In this document: one piece after another, positions 1-11,218 of the stretch
Layout of the letters: every line of letters begins with the position of its first letter
Position numbering within the stretch: the stretch's first letter is position 1
DNA from: Glandiceps talaboti
Lineage: Eukaryota > Hemichordata > Enteropneusta > Spengelidae
Assembly (NCBI RefSeq): GCF_964340395.1
Contig: NC_135565.1
Location: 15,369,709-15,431,708 of the forward strand
Reading direction: 5' to 3'
Length of the DNA: 62,000 bases
Notes under the pieces: model-generated
The model's database searches: none
Seen by the model: only the letters and a program-made list of their open reading frames with translations
What the model was told of the DNA's origin: nothing
Translations under genes and position numbers: made by a program

Positions 1-1920
1 GATATATACACCGCAAAAGGAGCAATCACCAGAAGACTGGTGTATGTAGCATATCATTTATCACCAAAGCCGATAATTTGACATGTCAGGATACGTTGTT
101 GTTATACTTGTTATTGGACATATTTTACTGCTAAACACAGCCGTGTTACTGAGATAGCAACCCCATCTTGCCAAATGATTGGTTTCGGTCATAAATGTGT
201 ATGTTAACACAATCTGCTGATGAACCCTCAGATACAATTATTGTAACAAATATTCTTATAAGAGAGTGGCCCTGATAACCTGATAATTTATTCATAACTT
301 CAAACTCAAGATGGATCGTTGCTTATAGTTTGAAGATGAATTCCAAGGAAATCAATATTGGAATTTAACAAGACGACAAAATGATATTTACTACGTTAAA
401 GTCATAAATGTTTCAACACATTTCGCTCTACTTATTACAAGAACTTCACCGTTATTTACCATAAATGTATGCCTCTAGACAAACCGTCGCATACATACAT
501 GTAAGTTCTATCACTGACGTTTAGGACAATGTTTACGTCCCAAGGGATCTCAATCACCTCTATTGTAGAGTTATCCCAGATAAGGGCATATATAAGAACG
601 AGATATAGGTCATTTATTGTAGTTCATGGCCATGGTCCAAAATACAAATCTTTACGTTCATGACTTATATGAATATCGTTTTTTACTACAAATAATCTGG
701 CTCTTTCCTCAAATAAAAAGCATGAGAGAGGAATACAGCTAGTTCTTACAGTATGTTTTCGTCCTCAGTTCACATTATTTCTATAAACTTGTGAGAAGAT
801 ATATTTGTTGCGATACTGCTCCAAAAAATTACAAATAATTTATGTTTCCCGTTTGTCAAAATTCCCTTATGTCCTTATCTTTGAAGTGTAGCTAAATAAT
901 GAATTTTGACAAAAGAGAGACATAAAGTATGAGTTATATTTTTATGATATATAACATTCCAAAAGATACTTAACGCTATCTACGACGAATACAATATTGA
1001 CCTTAAACCTGATCCGTGATAAATTACATCCGGGACTTATTGTGCACTTTAATTGTCGATTTTTCCAGTAATAGTGTTTTTCACCTTCAGCCTGTTCACA
1101 ATTCCTAAATTGTATACCCGCCCCAGTATGAGAACGACGTTCTGTAACAATTACTTCGAAACCTTTAGTTTCTCGTGATTATATTGATCAAATACAAGTT
1201 AACATTTTTAGAGACTATTTAGGTCTTTTGTCAGTTCATTGACTGCTCATACATGGTCACCCATTGCTGACAATTTTCGGCATAGTTTCGAGGAAGTGTA
1301 TAAAAAGAAAGATCAAACTGTCAACCCTGTGGAATATCGATGGGCTGTATTACAAATACCCCCATAGGCTACTGACAGTGTGTCTCAACATAATTTCAAT
1401 TAATGTAGTAAGCTATAGTTACGTAAAAGAATCGGATATTAGGTCAGGGTCGACGGGTCTTGGCAGGCAATGTATGCTACAAGATACAACATGTGTTTTC
1501 TTTTTCATAGGCTGTGACACGTGCTGCTATACCTGACAGCATACACTCACTGATCAGTCAATGTCACCTGTCAATCAGTCTCGGTCAATTCCATTACCAT
1601 CTTTTTATCGGTCATGGTCATTTCAAACAAATCTAAGGCGATTTTTTGATTAACACAAAACAAAGCTTATTCTCGCTAAAATTGATTAATACGAAGTAAA
1701 ACTTTATTTGCCTAATTTTGATTAATACGAAATACAGCCCCATTACCCAATCCATCTTCCGGGTCAACAGGCCGATTAGTAGTAATAGAATAACTAAGCC
1801 GGGCCTCGTCGAGTTGAAATGACATTTTGTCTTGAAGCTGAACAAAAATACGACAATGCTAATGATGAAGTACTATGAAATTCTATCCTCATTTTCGCTG
1901 CTTTTTGATACGTTTCTACT
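1..1920. other. Non-coding, nothing recognised
   Basis: AT-rich unique sequence. The 90-codon frame at 1264-1536 has no recognisable domain, and no coding-like composition stands out. Confidence 0.6.
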
Positions 1921-1935
1921 GGGGGGGGGGGGGGG
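1921..1935 (+). repeat. Poly-G run (15)
   Basis: Fifteen consecutive G residues. Shorter G runs of about 11 occur at 23945-23955 and 56301-56311. Confidence 0.95.
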
Positions 1936-3078
1936 TACGTACTTGCAAAGTTTTCACACGCTGGTGTGTGACCCAATCTAAGTTAACAATACAGTCTATT
2001 CATGTAAAATCTGGTGATGTGAATGTATTGCTAAAGCATGAAGATATTTCTTATGTTATCATCACATGAGTAGTGATTTTCAGTTAACAAGTCAATCAAT
2101 GTATAGGGATTTTGTATGTGAAAATTACCCATTTTGACGGCACATATTCGTATACCCCTCTATGAGAGTACCTCCCCAGCAGTTTTCTACTCACATAGCA
2201 ACATATATTCTCTAGAATAATAATTTGATCAAGTCCGTAAATGATAGAAGTATTTTTTCTTCATAACTTTATTTCCATTCAATCTTTGACGGGATTTGAC
2301 GGGCTACTATCACGTGACGGATTTGACCCAATATAATGTAATATTCCCAACATAGGTATTAAGATAACACTAACAGAAAACAATGTCAATTCTGCAAACT
2401 CCGATATTTTTTTTAATATTACGAAGCCGAGAAAAGAAGCTCCTATCTTCCAAAACGAACAGCCAATAACGAAACCATATCCATATAACCAGGGAAATTC
2501 ACATCACCTGGGACCTTGAAATTGACAGGCATTGCAATTGATTCAATAAAGAAGACTATTAGTATTACCAGTTTTTAGGACGCTCATGCGGAAAGGTTGT
2601 AACGTTTCAATTTACAACGTTACAAAGTCAAGTCTCTTTTAAGCCAGAACTGTTTCTCGCGATTCTGATAAATGTCTAAGCAATACAGTACTGTGACATT
2701 CCCTAGTGAAGTAGGATACACGCAAGTTACATTGCAATAGAGACTGGCAGTCTCAAAAATCACTAATTGGATTTCTATGGTCTTAACTAATTTAAATCAG
2801 TTATCGAAAGTGTACAGCAATAACCCATTTCATTTAGTGTAGTAGTGTTGGTTAAATCGTTTATCTACGAGGACAGATATCAGACATGCTTGGAATATAT
2901 ATATAACTTAGTTATATATATATAACTTAGTATAGGTACTGAAAAATGTCTATTCTGGACTAAATTTGAAATTCACGAGATTAAATTTCGAACTTTATAG
3001 AAGTATACCGTTAGTCGTCTGATGATCACTGGTAAGCGTGAAACACTGTTACGTCGCAGTGCCTTACTAAGTATCACG
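1936..3078. other. Non-coding, nothing recognised
   Basis: Unique sequence apart from the small AT palindrome at 2894-2930. Confidence 0.6.
2894..2930. repeat. Duplicated AT palindrome
   Basis: Two adjacent copies of a self-complementary unit (tatatatataacttag). Confidence 0.8.
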
Positions 3079-3083
3079 ACACA

Positions 3084-3139
<56 letters not shown>

Positions 3140-3270
3140 ATAAAGTATATGAATCTGAATATATGTGTGTATGTGTGTTCGTATATGTGTATGTCTGTAT
3201 ATGTGTGTGATTGTCTCTGTCTCTGTTTGTCTTTGTCTCTGTCTGTCTCTGTCTCTGTCTCTGTGTGTGT
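3079..3270. repeat. Compound microsatellite (AC)n(AT)n then degenerate GT/GTCTCT
   Basis: (AC)21-type run to 3120, (AT)n to 3139, then an imperfect tgtgtatg and (gtctct)n stretch. Overlapping ORFs on both strands are low-complexity artefacts. Confidence 0.95.
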
Positions 3271-4068
3271 CGTTTCTCAAACTGAAGAGGTCAGTACAAA
3301 TCCGGTTCATGCACTTTTTGAAAGTGACATTGACGTCAGAATTCTTGAGAAGGTCAGCGTAATTCTTACTTGAATTTTGTATCTTCCGGTCAAAAAACAG
3401 ATACGGTTTGCTTTGGAATTGAGATTAAATCAAGCATGTTCAATAATTGGTAGTTGTTGAACTTTTTAACGAATTTCCCGGGAATAATAAGCCTGACATT
3501 ACGCATCGTCATAAACCACGGGCCTCTTTACGGCATCGTCCGAAACACCCCCAGAGCTCTGGCTTGCAAGAATGGACATGAAGCTGACCTTGGGGAAACG
3601 ATAAAACTTATGATGTACAGTTTGCTGGGTGAAAGTTGCTTTTTACGATACTGCTCCCTCTCTTTTTATCAACCAGATCCCATAGTGCGTATATTACGTC
3701 GTCAGCTGGTCAAAACGTCGGGGTATACTATCCCAGGGGTGGTTTAGTGCTTCAGTGGGGAAACTTATACGTCAATACACAGCAAAGAAAGTATAAGACA
3801 GATGTACATAAAAGACGTTATCTATAACATTATATAATTGTAAAATAATTGGTTCTCATAGTAACTGGCATGTGTACATTGTGTTACTAGCATACACAAA
3901 ATAACACATGGCAAAATATCAATACGTTGATGACGTCAGAGTGAAAATATTGTTAAAAGGTTAATGAATATCGTATATCTATTCATTTTGTTGTCTGAAT
4001 CAAATTGTTACTGGGCAACTGATCAGAAACACCTGTACAATTTGGCGGGAAACATTGATCGAATGCGT
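3271..4068. other. Mostly non-coding; one GC-richer open frame
   Basis: The plus frame 3454-3747 (97 codons) crosses a GC-richer patch (3510-3600) and gives INHGPLYGIVRN and CKNGHEADLGET, which I do not recognise. The palindrome TGACGTCA occurs at 3331 and 3931. Confidence 0.4.
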
Positions 4069-4104
4069 GGATTGATGGATGGATGGGTGGGTGGATGGAT
4101 GTAT

Positions 4105-4143
<39 letters not shown>

Positions 4144-4185
4144 ATGTATGTATGTATGTATGTATGTATGTATGTATGCATGGAT
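4069..4185. repeat. Compound microsatellite (GGAT)n(TG)n(TATG)n
   Basis: ggatggatgggtggg leads into (TG)n and about thirteen TATG units. It accounts for the threonine/isoleucine/histidine-rich ORFs here. Confidence 0.95.
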
Positions 4186-4775
4186 GTTCGTTACCACGTG
4201 CACTGTGGTATGTTATTGTGGACAGCACATTCTTTAACATCCATTTTTAGCATCGTTTTCAGATATAACATGCATCTCTCTGTGCATCGTTTCGAATGGA
4301 TTGGCAATACACTCATTGATCAAAGAATGTTTGAAAATTCCATTCCAAAGTTTAATTTAGTTAAAGCTATTTAGGTAACAGGTATATGTGTTTCGTCGTA
4401 AATTGTTGCTGCGGGCTTCAAAGGTAGATAGCGAGATGTCAAAGTATCTGTACCATGTTTGACCCAAGCCTTAATGATGAACCATTAACGTTCTAGTGTG
4501 TACACTAAGTATCCTGCAATTACCCCGTATTATTGTTGAATCTTGAGTAAGTATATCGATGGTTTCAGAGTGCACTGTTGACGGTGAAATTGAATTTAAT
4601 TGAGACGTTGGCATACGAGAACTAGTTGTCATGACAACACACTGAGGTATTACTTCATGGGTGACTTAAGGTATCGTCTTTGCTGGTTTTTAATTTGTTT
4701 AGTAAGTAAAATAAATTTACGTCATAAGGCTAGTGCGCTACACGTATTGAATATACACTGTGTAATTAACATATA

Positions 4776-4851
4776 GCTAGTTTGATAGATACATATTTAG
4801 TACACTTGATAATTGACATGGCTAGTTTGATAGACACAGATTTAGTACACT
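4776..4851 (+). repeat. 45-bp-period duplication
   Basis: gctagtttgatagatacata then tttagtacac recurs from 4821 with two changes. Confidence 0.85.
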
Positions 4852-5084
4852 AACTAATCAATCTTTACCAGAATGAGTGATAACACTGTCTGAAAAATAA
4901 TACATGTTGCTGTCAGTGTATTGTACACAACGCCTATGGCAAAAGACGCATTGTCTCCATTGGAAAGCATCAACCGGAATCAATCAGTGAAATAATTTGA
5001 AACTATGAAAGTAAATACTTATCTCAAGATGTTTTATGAGTTTCCTTTCTTTGAATAGTGAAATTAAAATGGAATAAAAAGTAA

Positions 5085-5226
5085 TATTATATGATAATAT
5101 TGTATAATAATTATATTGTATTATATACTAATACTAATAATATTAATATATTATATTATATTATATTATATTATATTATATTATATTATATTATATTATA
5201 TTATATTATATTATATTGTATATTGT
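5085..5226. repeat. Pentanucleotide (ATATT)n array
   Basis: Imperfect at first, then about 13 regular ttata units to 5220. Confidence 0.95.
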
Positions 5227-5944
5227 GATAAACCATGATCTTACTCTTCCCGTGTGTGACTTACATACTTGTAAAAACAACGTTCATATAATTGTCAATT
5301 TTTTTCTGATATTTTTCGTAATGTTTAGATTAGAAATCAAAACTTTCCATCGCTTGAATGACTTTTTGGTAAATCATTTCTGCAGGATACTACAACATGT
5401 TTCAATTAAATCTGACCATTCACGTTCGATGAGAAAGTTATGGCCTAAAATAAGAAATAAATTATTGAAAATTAGGGGTTTCATTTTACTACCCGAGCGT
5501 AAAACGATCACGGTACATGTCACAGGAACATATTTTAAGAGAGGAATTGAAAGCTAACGCTGTATAAATCTTTATGTTCATCGTGTCCTTACACGCTTCC
5601 TTTGCATTGTATTACTACAGTACTGACAATAATAGGAAACAATAAGTGTATAAAGTTCACCCAGTTTCAATTGTCTACTGCTTCGATGGACGCACATCTG
5701 TTATAAATGTGTCCTGACTCATGTGAGGGGACCTGTCATACAGCAAATGAAAAATCCACGACGTTTTCGATAGCAGTTACAGTTCTAAAGACATTTTAGG
5801 AGAATTTCATTTTGGGGAGCTATGTGGCAGTGACAGTAAGTACATTAGTATATAGATGATCTTTTATTTTGTTTAAACAAACAGGTCTTGATGGATGGTT
5901 TACCAACTTAACTTGACACAATATGTAGAGTCGATGAGTCTATC

Positions 5945-6135
5945 TGACTGTCTGTCTGTGTGTCGACCAGTTAGTCAATTTATCGGTCAGCCAATAGGTT
6001 GGTCGATAAGTCAGTTAGTTACATAGTCTGTCGACAGTCGATCGGTCAGTCAGTCGGTGATGTGGCTGGTTCGTGTAGTCAGCCAGTGGTCAGTCAACTT
6101 AATCGCCAAGCAAGCTGGCAAGCCAGTAAACCTGT
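5945..6135. repeat. Degenerate GTCA/GTCG tetranucleotide region
   Basis: Scattered gtcagtcagtcggt-like units; an old, decayed microsatellite. Confidence 0.6.
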
Positions 6136-6630
6136 CAATAAGTCTAACGTCCGACACTCCTCCCCCATACAGACGTACACACACGTAGACTCACACGGGC
6201 GAAGGTACTCCTGAATTCAGAATGACTGCACTCACTGGTCAATGCATTAAGAACGAACACCCTATTAGGTATTTCGGTCACGATAGAACAATTGACTCTG
6301 CAATTGATTAGTGAAGTAAAAATAAAAATGAATTTGCAAACAACCCCCCAAAAAACCACTAAAACCGCGACAAGAATAACATGGTGTCATCACGGCCATT
6401 CGCTCTACTGTATAATCCTTGTCAACAATGAAATGTCGTTGATAGTAAGAAAGTTAAATAGACCACAACAGAGTTGAGACTCTTCATACAAGCCTATAAA
6501 ATTCACCGCTCTATTTCCCTTTAAAAGGATTGGTAGATAACGTCACGTATCTCACGTAATGCTGATAGTCAGCGCCACGCATTTGTGTATATTATCATCT
6601 TGTAGAAAAGAAAAAAATAACAACAACATA

Positions 6631-6636
6631 ACTTAC
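6631..6636 (-). other. 5' splice donor of the cyclase exon
   Basis: Read on the minus strand, coding sequence ends tccg and is followed by gtaagt, a near-perfect donor, in phase 1 (after the first base of a glycine codon). Conserved family sequence stops exactly here: the next residues of the open frame are cysteine- and phenylalanine-rich nonsense that runs to 6569. Confidence 0.85.
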
Positions 6637-7321
6637 CGGAATGCTTGATGATCATATCGGGGTCGAAGACCAAACAGAAGGGGAACATGTCAAAGAAATC
6701 GTCGCTTTTGATTTGCCAATTTTCCCGAATCCTGAAATTCGACCCAAGGTGATTCCGAAAGACAATGTTATCAAAGTACAGTCGAAATATTGCATGGAAA
6801 GTATTGGCTCTTGTTATTTCTTCAGATATGACTTCAACCTGTATGTCAAGGTCGTAGAACCTCTTGCCGACTTGTTTAAGTTGTCCGATGCAGTAATGAA
6901 GGAACCCTTTCCTTTTGCTTCTGTAATGTAGAGTCAGACCGTGTCGTGTTTCCTCCGTGGCATAGAAACTAGGTGGCTTGATCTTTGGGTAACTGAATCG
7001 TAAATACTCGTGTAAATTATCTAATCCGTTGAGAAAATCTCGCATATGTCTGCCAAGTACACGTAGAATCCTGTCGTAACCGTATTTGCCTACAAATCCG
7101 ACGAATGAAACACCGAAAGAGTTCATTAAGGCCGTTTTCTCAGTTTTGGTAACTTCACTTGTAGCTGCAGCAATCCGCGGGACGTGTTTCTCACTGTACA
7201 GCTTATGGGTTGAAAAAGCGAAATTCTGCAGTCCCGCTTTTTCGCGAATCAGCAGCCATTGTTCTTCGCCGTATCTTTCCTTGATGTAGTCGCAGATACC
7301 TTCGATAATTAAGCCGTACAT
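6637..7321 (-). CDS. Gyc88E-like: Atypical soluble guanylate cyclase, first coding exon (H-NOX domain)
   Basis: Seen: an open minus-strand frame of 228 codons plus one base, from ATG 7321-7319 to a GT donor (gtaagt at 6636-6631). It starts MYGLIIEG. It carries the proximal heme histidine at about residue 104 (LDNLHEYL) and the heme-propionate YxSxR motif at 133-137 (YRSKR). The stretch GYDRILRVLGRHMRDFL sits at about 81-97, and the start of HNOBA (DMFPFCLVFDPDM) at about 211-223. Known: animal soluble cyclases bind gas at this ferrous heme and make cGMP in the cytoplasm through a C-terminal cyclase domain; Drosophila Gyc-88E and Gyc-89D are atypical members that respond to O2. The wording matches these much better than the classical beta1 subunit. 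A second ATG at 7357 adds 12 residues in frame, but family members start at MYG. The remaining HNOBA, coiled coil and cyclase exons were not found to the left. Assignment to 88E versus 89D is unresolved. The exon has no internal stop or frameshift. Confidence 0.93.
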
Positions 7322-7357
7322 CTTGCTAATTTGACCGACTACGTCAGCCCGATACAC

Positions 7358-7640
7358 TACGGGTATTATAAAGCCATACGTGTTTAACTGTTATAGCGTG
7401 GCACATGTAAATAATACGACAATTGAGCTTATCTCTCTCGGCGTTCACTTATGAAAGGCACATAAAGTGATTTTCCAACCGATGTAGTTCTTTTGAAGTT
7501 AAGCGATCGACCCTGGACCTTCAGAGTGGCATTCCTGTCCGTTGTCCACTGCGATACGTATGATTTCAGACTTAAACGCAAACGCGTCACGTGATTCCCT
7601 TAACTCGAGGAAGATTGGATCCTTATTGTTTTGTTAAGCG
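7358..7640 (-). promoter_or_regulatory. Upstream region of the cyclase exon, 5'UTR/promoter candidate
   Basis: The roughly 280 bases 5' of the cyclase ATG are richer in G+C than their surroundings. They include a palindromic E-box TCACGTGA (7587-7594) and a TATA-like ttataat at about 7365-7371. No upstream exon or acceptor is obvious, so this may be a 5' leader plus promoter. That is inference from position and composition only; if an upstream exon exists, this stretch is intron. Confidence 0.3.
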
Positions 7641-10317
7641 TACTTGTTCCACAGAGTCAACTTATTGTTACTGTACAAACCAATGTTGATTTGTGGTGTT
7701 CTGTGAACAAAAAGGAGAGACAATATTTATTTGAGCATTTACTGACGTATGAAAGCGAATAGGTCTTATAGCAACTTCATTAAGCCTATCAATAATATTG
7801 AGTCTACGAATTGACAGTTTCACTTGAGTGACCACACGCTGTGCTGTTTTTTCTCTTAACACGCTTTTTTCAGCAATATATATATATTAATATCGGTAAT
7901 ATCACCATGTTTGCGTGTATAAATTTTTAAATCTGTTGAATTTATGAGATTTCGTTTTCAAATGTCAAGTGAAAACAACCTATTCAACAACGCTGTAGAC
8001 CGTGATCCGATCTCACTACCCACCCGCATGGATGTTTTATGTATAGGTTGTGTCTTCTACATTATGACAGTACCAGCTTTGTGTTATAAGACCTAACTTA
8101 GGGAGTCTAACTCTCCAATGTTGAATTACAACAGTTCGACCAACAGTCTATACTGTTGAAATAAAATCCAAATAACACACAGCGAAATGATAAAATAAAT
8201 TTGCTCTTGTACTGAAAATAACAAATTCATAAAATAAACTGAAATAGATTGTTAGGGGAAAATGGAGTTATTGTTGTCAAGCCGAATTCTGTAGCTGTGA
8301 GGTAGGCTTTTTGGCCTATGTCGGGAGAAATTATTGCAAACATATTAACAAACAGAGGTCACACAAGGTCGTGACGGTTTGTCTGAGTTACATTTAGATA
8401 TACTTACAGATATGGGAGCTGACGAAAGAATTGAAATAAAATTTGTATTTATGTAATAATTATCTCATACTATCAACATTTTCGACATACCAGCGCTGAT
8501 ATATATTGATTCTATCATGTACACCTATAAGTGTATTGATTAATATGGTCTTGAGCGTAGTAAGTTATTTGATCAAATAAGTTGTTTTATCATCTCGGTA
8601 ACATGAAAGTTTGAAAAACGTAGTTACAAATTAATTTCATTACTTATGACTTTTATCAAACATCAAATTAAAAATAATCAATAAAGTTGTGAAATTACCA
8701 ACCCATCTCAAGCTGACGACAATTTTGTTTTCATGAATTATACCGTACTCGATACAAAGTAGCAATTATATGTCAATCATTTATGACGTTTTAGTTTGCG
8801 TCGACAATTTAACTCCAAAAATGACATCAGAAGTGTTTGTTGACGATTGCTCGAGTTTATATTCATAGTATTGCTACTCGACCCGAAAACCACATATTGA
8901 CGTCCAGATCGTTAACATTTTGTTATCAGTGTTATAAATAGTCTCTATGTCTAGTACCTGTATGACTACGTGTACAAAACATACTTTGAAGCAGGGTTGT
9001 ATACCCATACCATGTATGCATGCCGTAAACTTGATTATACAAACAAAACATGTTAGTTAACCCAATTATAGAAACTGTTAGTTAACCCAGTTATAGAAAC
9101 TATGTGACCGTTACTCTAGTCAGGTTACAGATAACACTGGAGTGTTCTAAAACAGTAACCCTTTGATAGAGTGTAGACCTTGAAGTCCCGCCCTTAGTCT
9201 AGTCTGGCAGTATCATATAAGCTTTGAGGCCCCGCCACTCTGGTGGTGCCATGCGCATCGGCGATTTTGTTAGCTGGAGTAATACCACAGTCTTTACAAT
9301 CGACCCAGGATAGTAGATGCATTGTCAAGTCCACTAACTGTTCACTTGGATTTGAGCAAAACCTTCAACTACAATGTCTACATCTACAGCTACACAGCTA
9401 TCCAACATAGCTTACAACGCTGAATGACACGGCTGTGAAGAGCTAGCTGAGAGCTGATGCTCTGAAAAGTAAACTCTACCGTCATAGGGTTCTGAGCTAC
9501 TCTGTCTATGTCACTGCACACCATCCATAAATGACTAAAATCCCAGGTCGCTATTTTATATGTGGACTGAATAATAATATGACACTACATACATTGCAGT
9601 ATTGTACTGGGGCATGGAAGTTTAGGGTTTGGCAGCACAGCATATAAAATGATACTTTTTATCTCACTGTGAACACAAATCAACCCTACTGTCGAACAAG
9701 GAAAAATCAAACAGAGCTGTTTATATCTGTGATCACAATCAGATGAAATATAGTAGTTCATATGTGTGTGCTATCAATGCCTGTACGATTCGTAACAAAA
9801 ACGTTTTGTGTGACAAATATACTGCCGTCTCGTTGAAACTAGTCATTCTGGTTTTTGGTAGTATACCTTTAAAAGATATCAAGACTGGCTACTCGTATTA
9901 CATCCTGTTACAATTTTGTACTCAAAGCTTGGATTAGAAAGCTCAATGTACACCGGTTATCATGGTCAGTGTAATTCAGCGAATTTCCAAACACAACTCC
10001 AGGTTCATTTTCCAATTTGTCGTGTACAGCATACCTCATAGTTAATGGGATAGAAAATACTGCATAAAAACCAATTTTAATCGGAAATGAATAAATTATA
10101 TATTTTCCTACAGTGAAGCCGTGAAAGCCTTATAAGAAGTAATAATGATATCACGTTGAGAATGCAAGTCTGCTTCACTGTTAAGTAGAATTCTACTTCT
10201 GGGGTATATCATGATAATTGAAAAAAGGCTTTGAGCTACATCAGTATTTGACGTCGTAGCTACATGTAGAGTAATCACATCATATCCGCGAAGTACAACA
10301 TGCAGCCCATTATACAA
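7641..10317. other. Non-coding, nothing recognised
   Basis: AT-rich. A GC-richer patch at 9180-9260, then a short ATG frame at 9373 (17 codons), could be promoter/leader sequence but is not supported further. Confidence 0.5.
9052..9101 (+). repeat. 25-bp tandem duplication
   Basis: gttagttaacccaattatag then aaact is repeated immediately with one substitution. Confidence 0.9.
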
Positions 10318-10668
10318 CTGCTGACATCAGACCGTGGACTAACGGAACCTGTTACAAACTGGGAAAGCAAACAAATTAACACTTGGCGCAGCACGTTGGA
10401 ACAGCAGATGCTTGTATTACATTTCATGGTTTGATAAGAACAGTTTTATGACCGCTTTATGTGTACATGAAATACCAGGGGAACTGGAAATTTGTTTGTG
10501 AACTATGTAAAGTGGCCATAAAACTGTTCTTGTCAAATGGTGGAACGATATAAAAGTTTCTGTACTTCCAACATGCTGTACCATGTGGTGTTAATCCAAT
10601 TCTGAATCAGTTGTGTACTTTCCCTATTTGTAACAGGTTCCATTTGTCCACGGTGTGATGTCAACAAT
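10318..10668. repeat. Fold-back element: long imperfect palindrome
   Basis: The left arm (about 10318-10463) starts ctgctgacatcagaccgtgg, runs through ggaacctgttacaaactggg and ends aagaacagttttatgacc. It returns in reverse complement in the right arm (about 10507-10668: ggccataaaactgttcttgt through tttgtaacaggttcc to cacggtgtgatgtcaac). The loop is about 45 bp. By eye identity is roughly three quarters. It is probably a fold-back or MITE transposon; a transcript would form a long hairpin. No open frame. Confidence 0.8.
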
Positions 10669-11030
10669 AGTACTTTCTGTACCCTATACTTCTTTAGTAC
10701 CTCAATATAATTTTAAAAACCGACGCTCTTTACAGATAAGAATTGAAAAAAACGTAATGTGACCACTGATAGTAAGGTGGCGACACCACAGGTGGTATCC
10801 GGGTGACTTTTGGGACCTTTAAAAAATGAAATGGTTGATAGAATTTTCCCTCTGCCATTATTTGTTATTTTTAAATTATCAAGGCTGTTCAAAGTACGAT
10901 ATGAATTGAAAGTATCACCAACATGTACACACCCTTACACTTATTTTATTTCGTTTTTAACCGACCCATCAATTTTAAGGGATGACGACGAGAAGAAACG
11001 AAAATAATTAGAGACGAATTCACCGTTGGG
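10669..11030. other. Non-coding
   Basis: Nothing recognised; the 65-codon frame at 10810 has no known domain. Confidence 0.55.

Positions 11031-11218
<188 letters not shown>

Larger units (their letters stand above)
4186..6568. other. Non-coding apart from microsatellites
   Basis: No exon of the guanylate cyclase (HNOBA, coiled coil or cyclase domain) could be read on the minus strand here, although this is where an intron or the next exon would lie. Confidence 0.55.

Noticed and set aside
6569-6636. C-terminal extension of the cyclase ORF
   Set aside because: Lies after a strong splice donor, and its residues do not match the family.
6641-7289. Plus-strand ORFs of 96 and 67 codons
   Set aside because: Antisense shadows of the guanylate cyclase exon.
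7322-7357. Upstream in-frame ATG giving 12 extra N-terminal residues in the cyclase
   Set aside because: Family members begin at MYG, which corresponds to the ATG at 7321.
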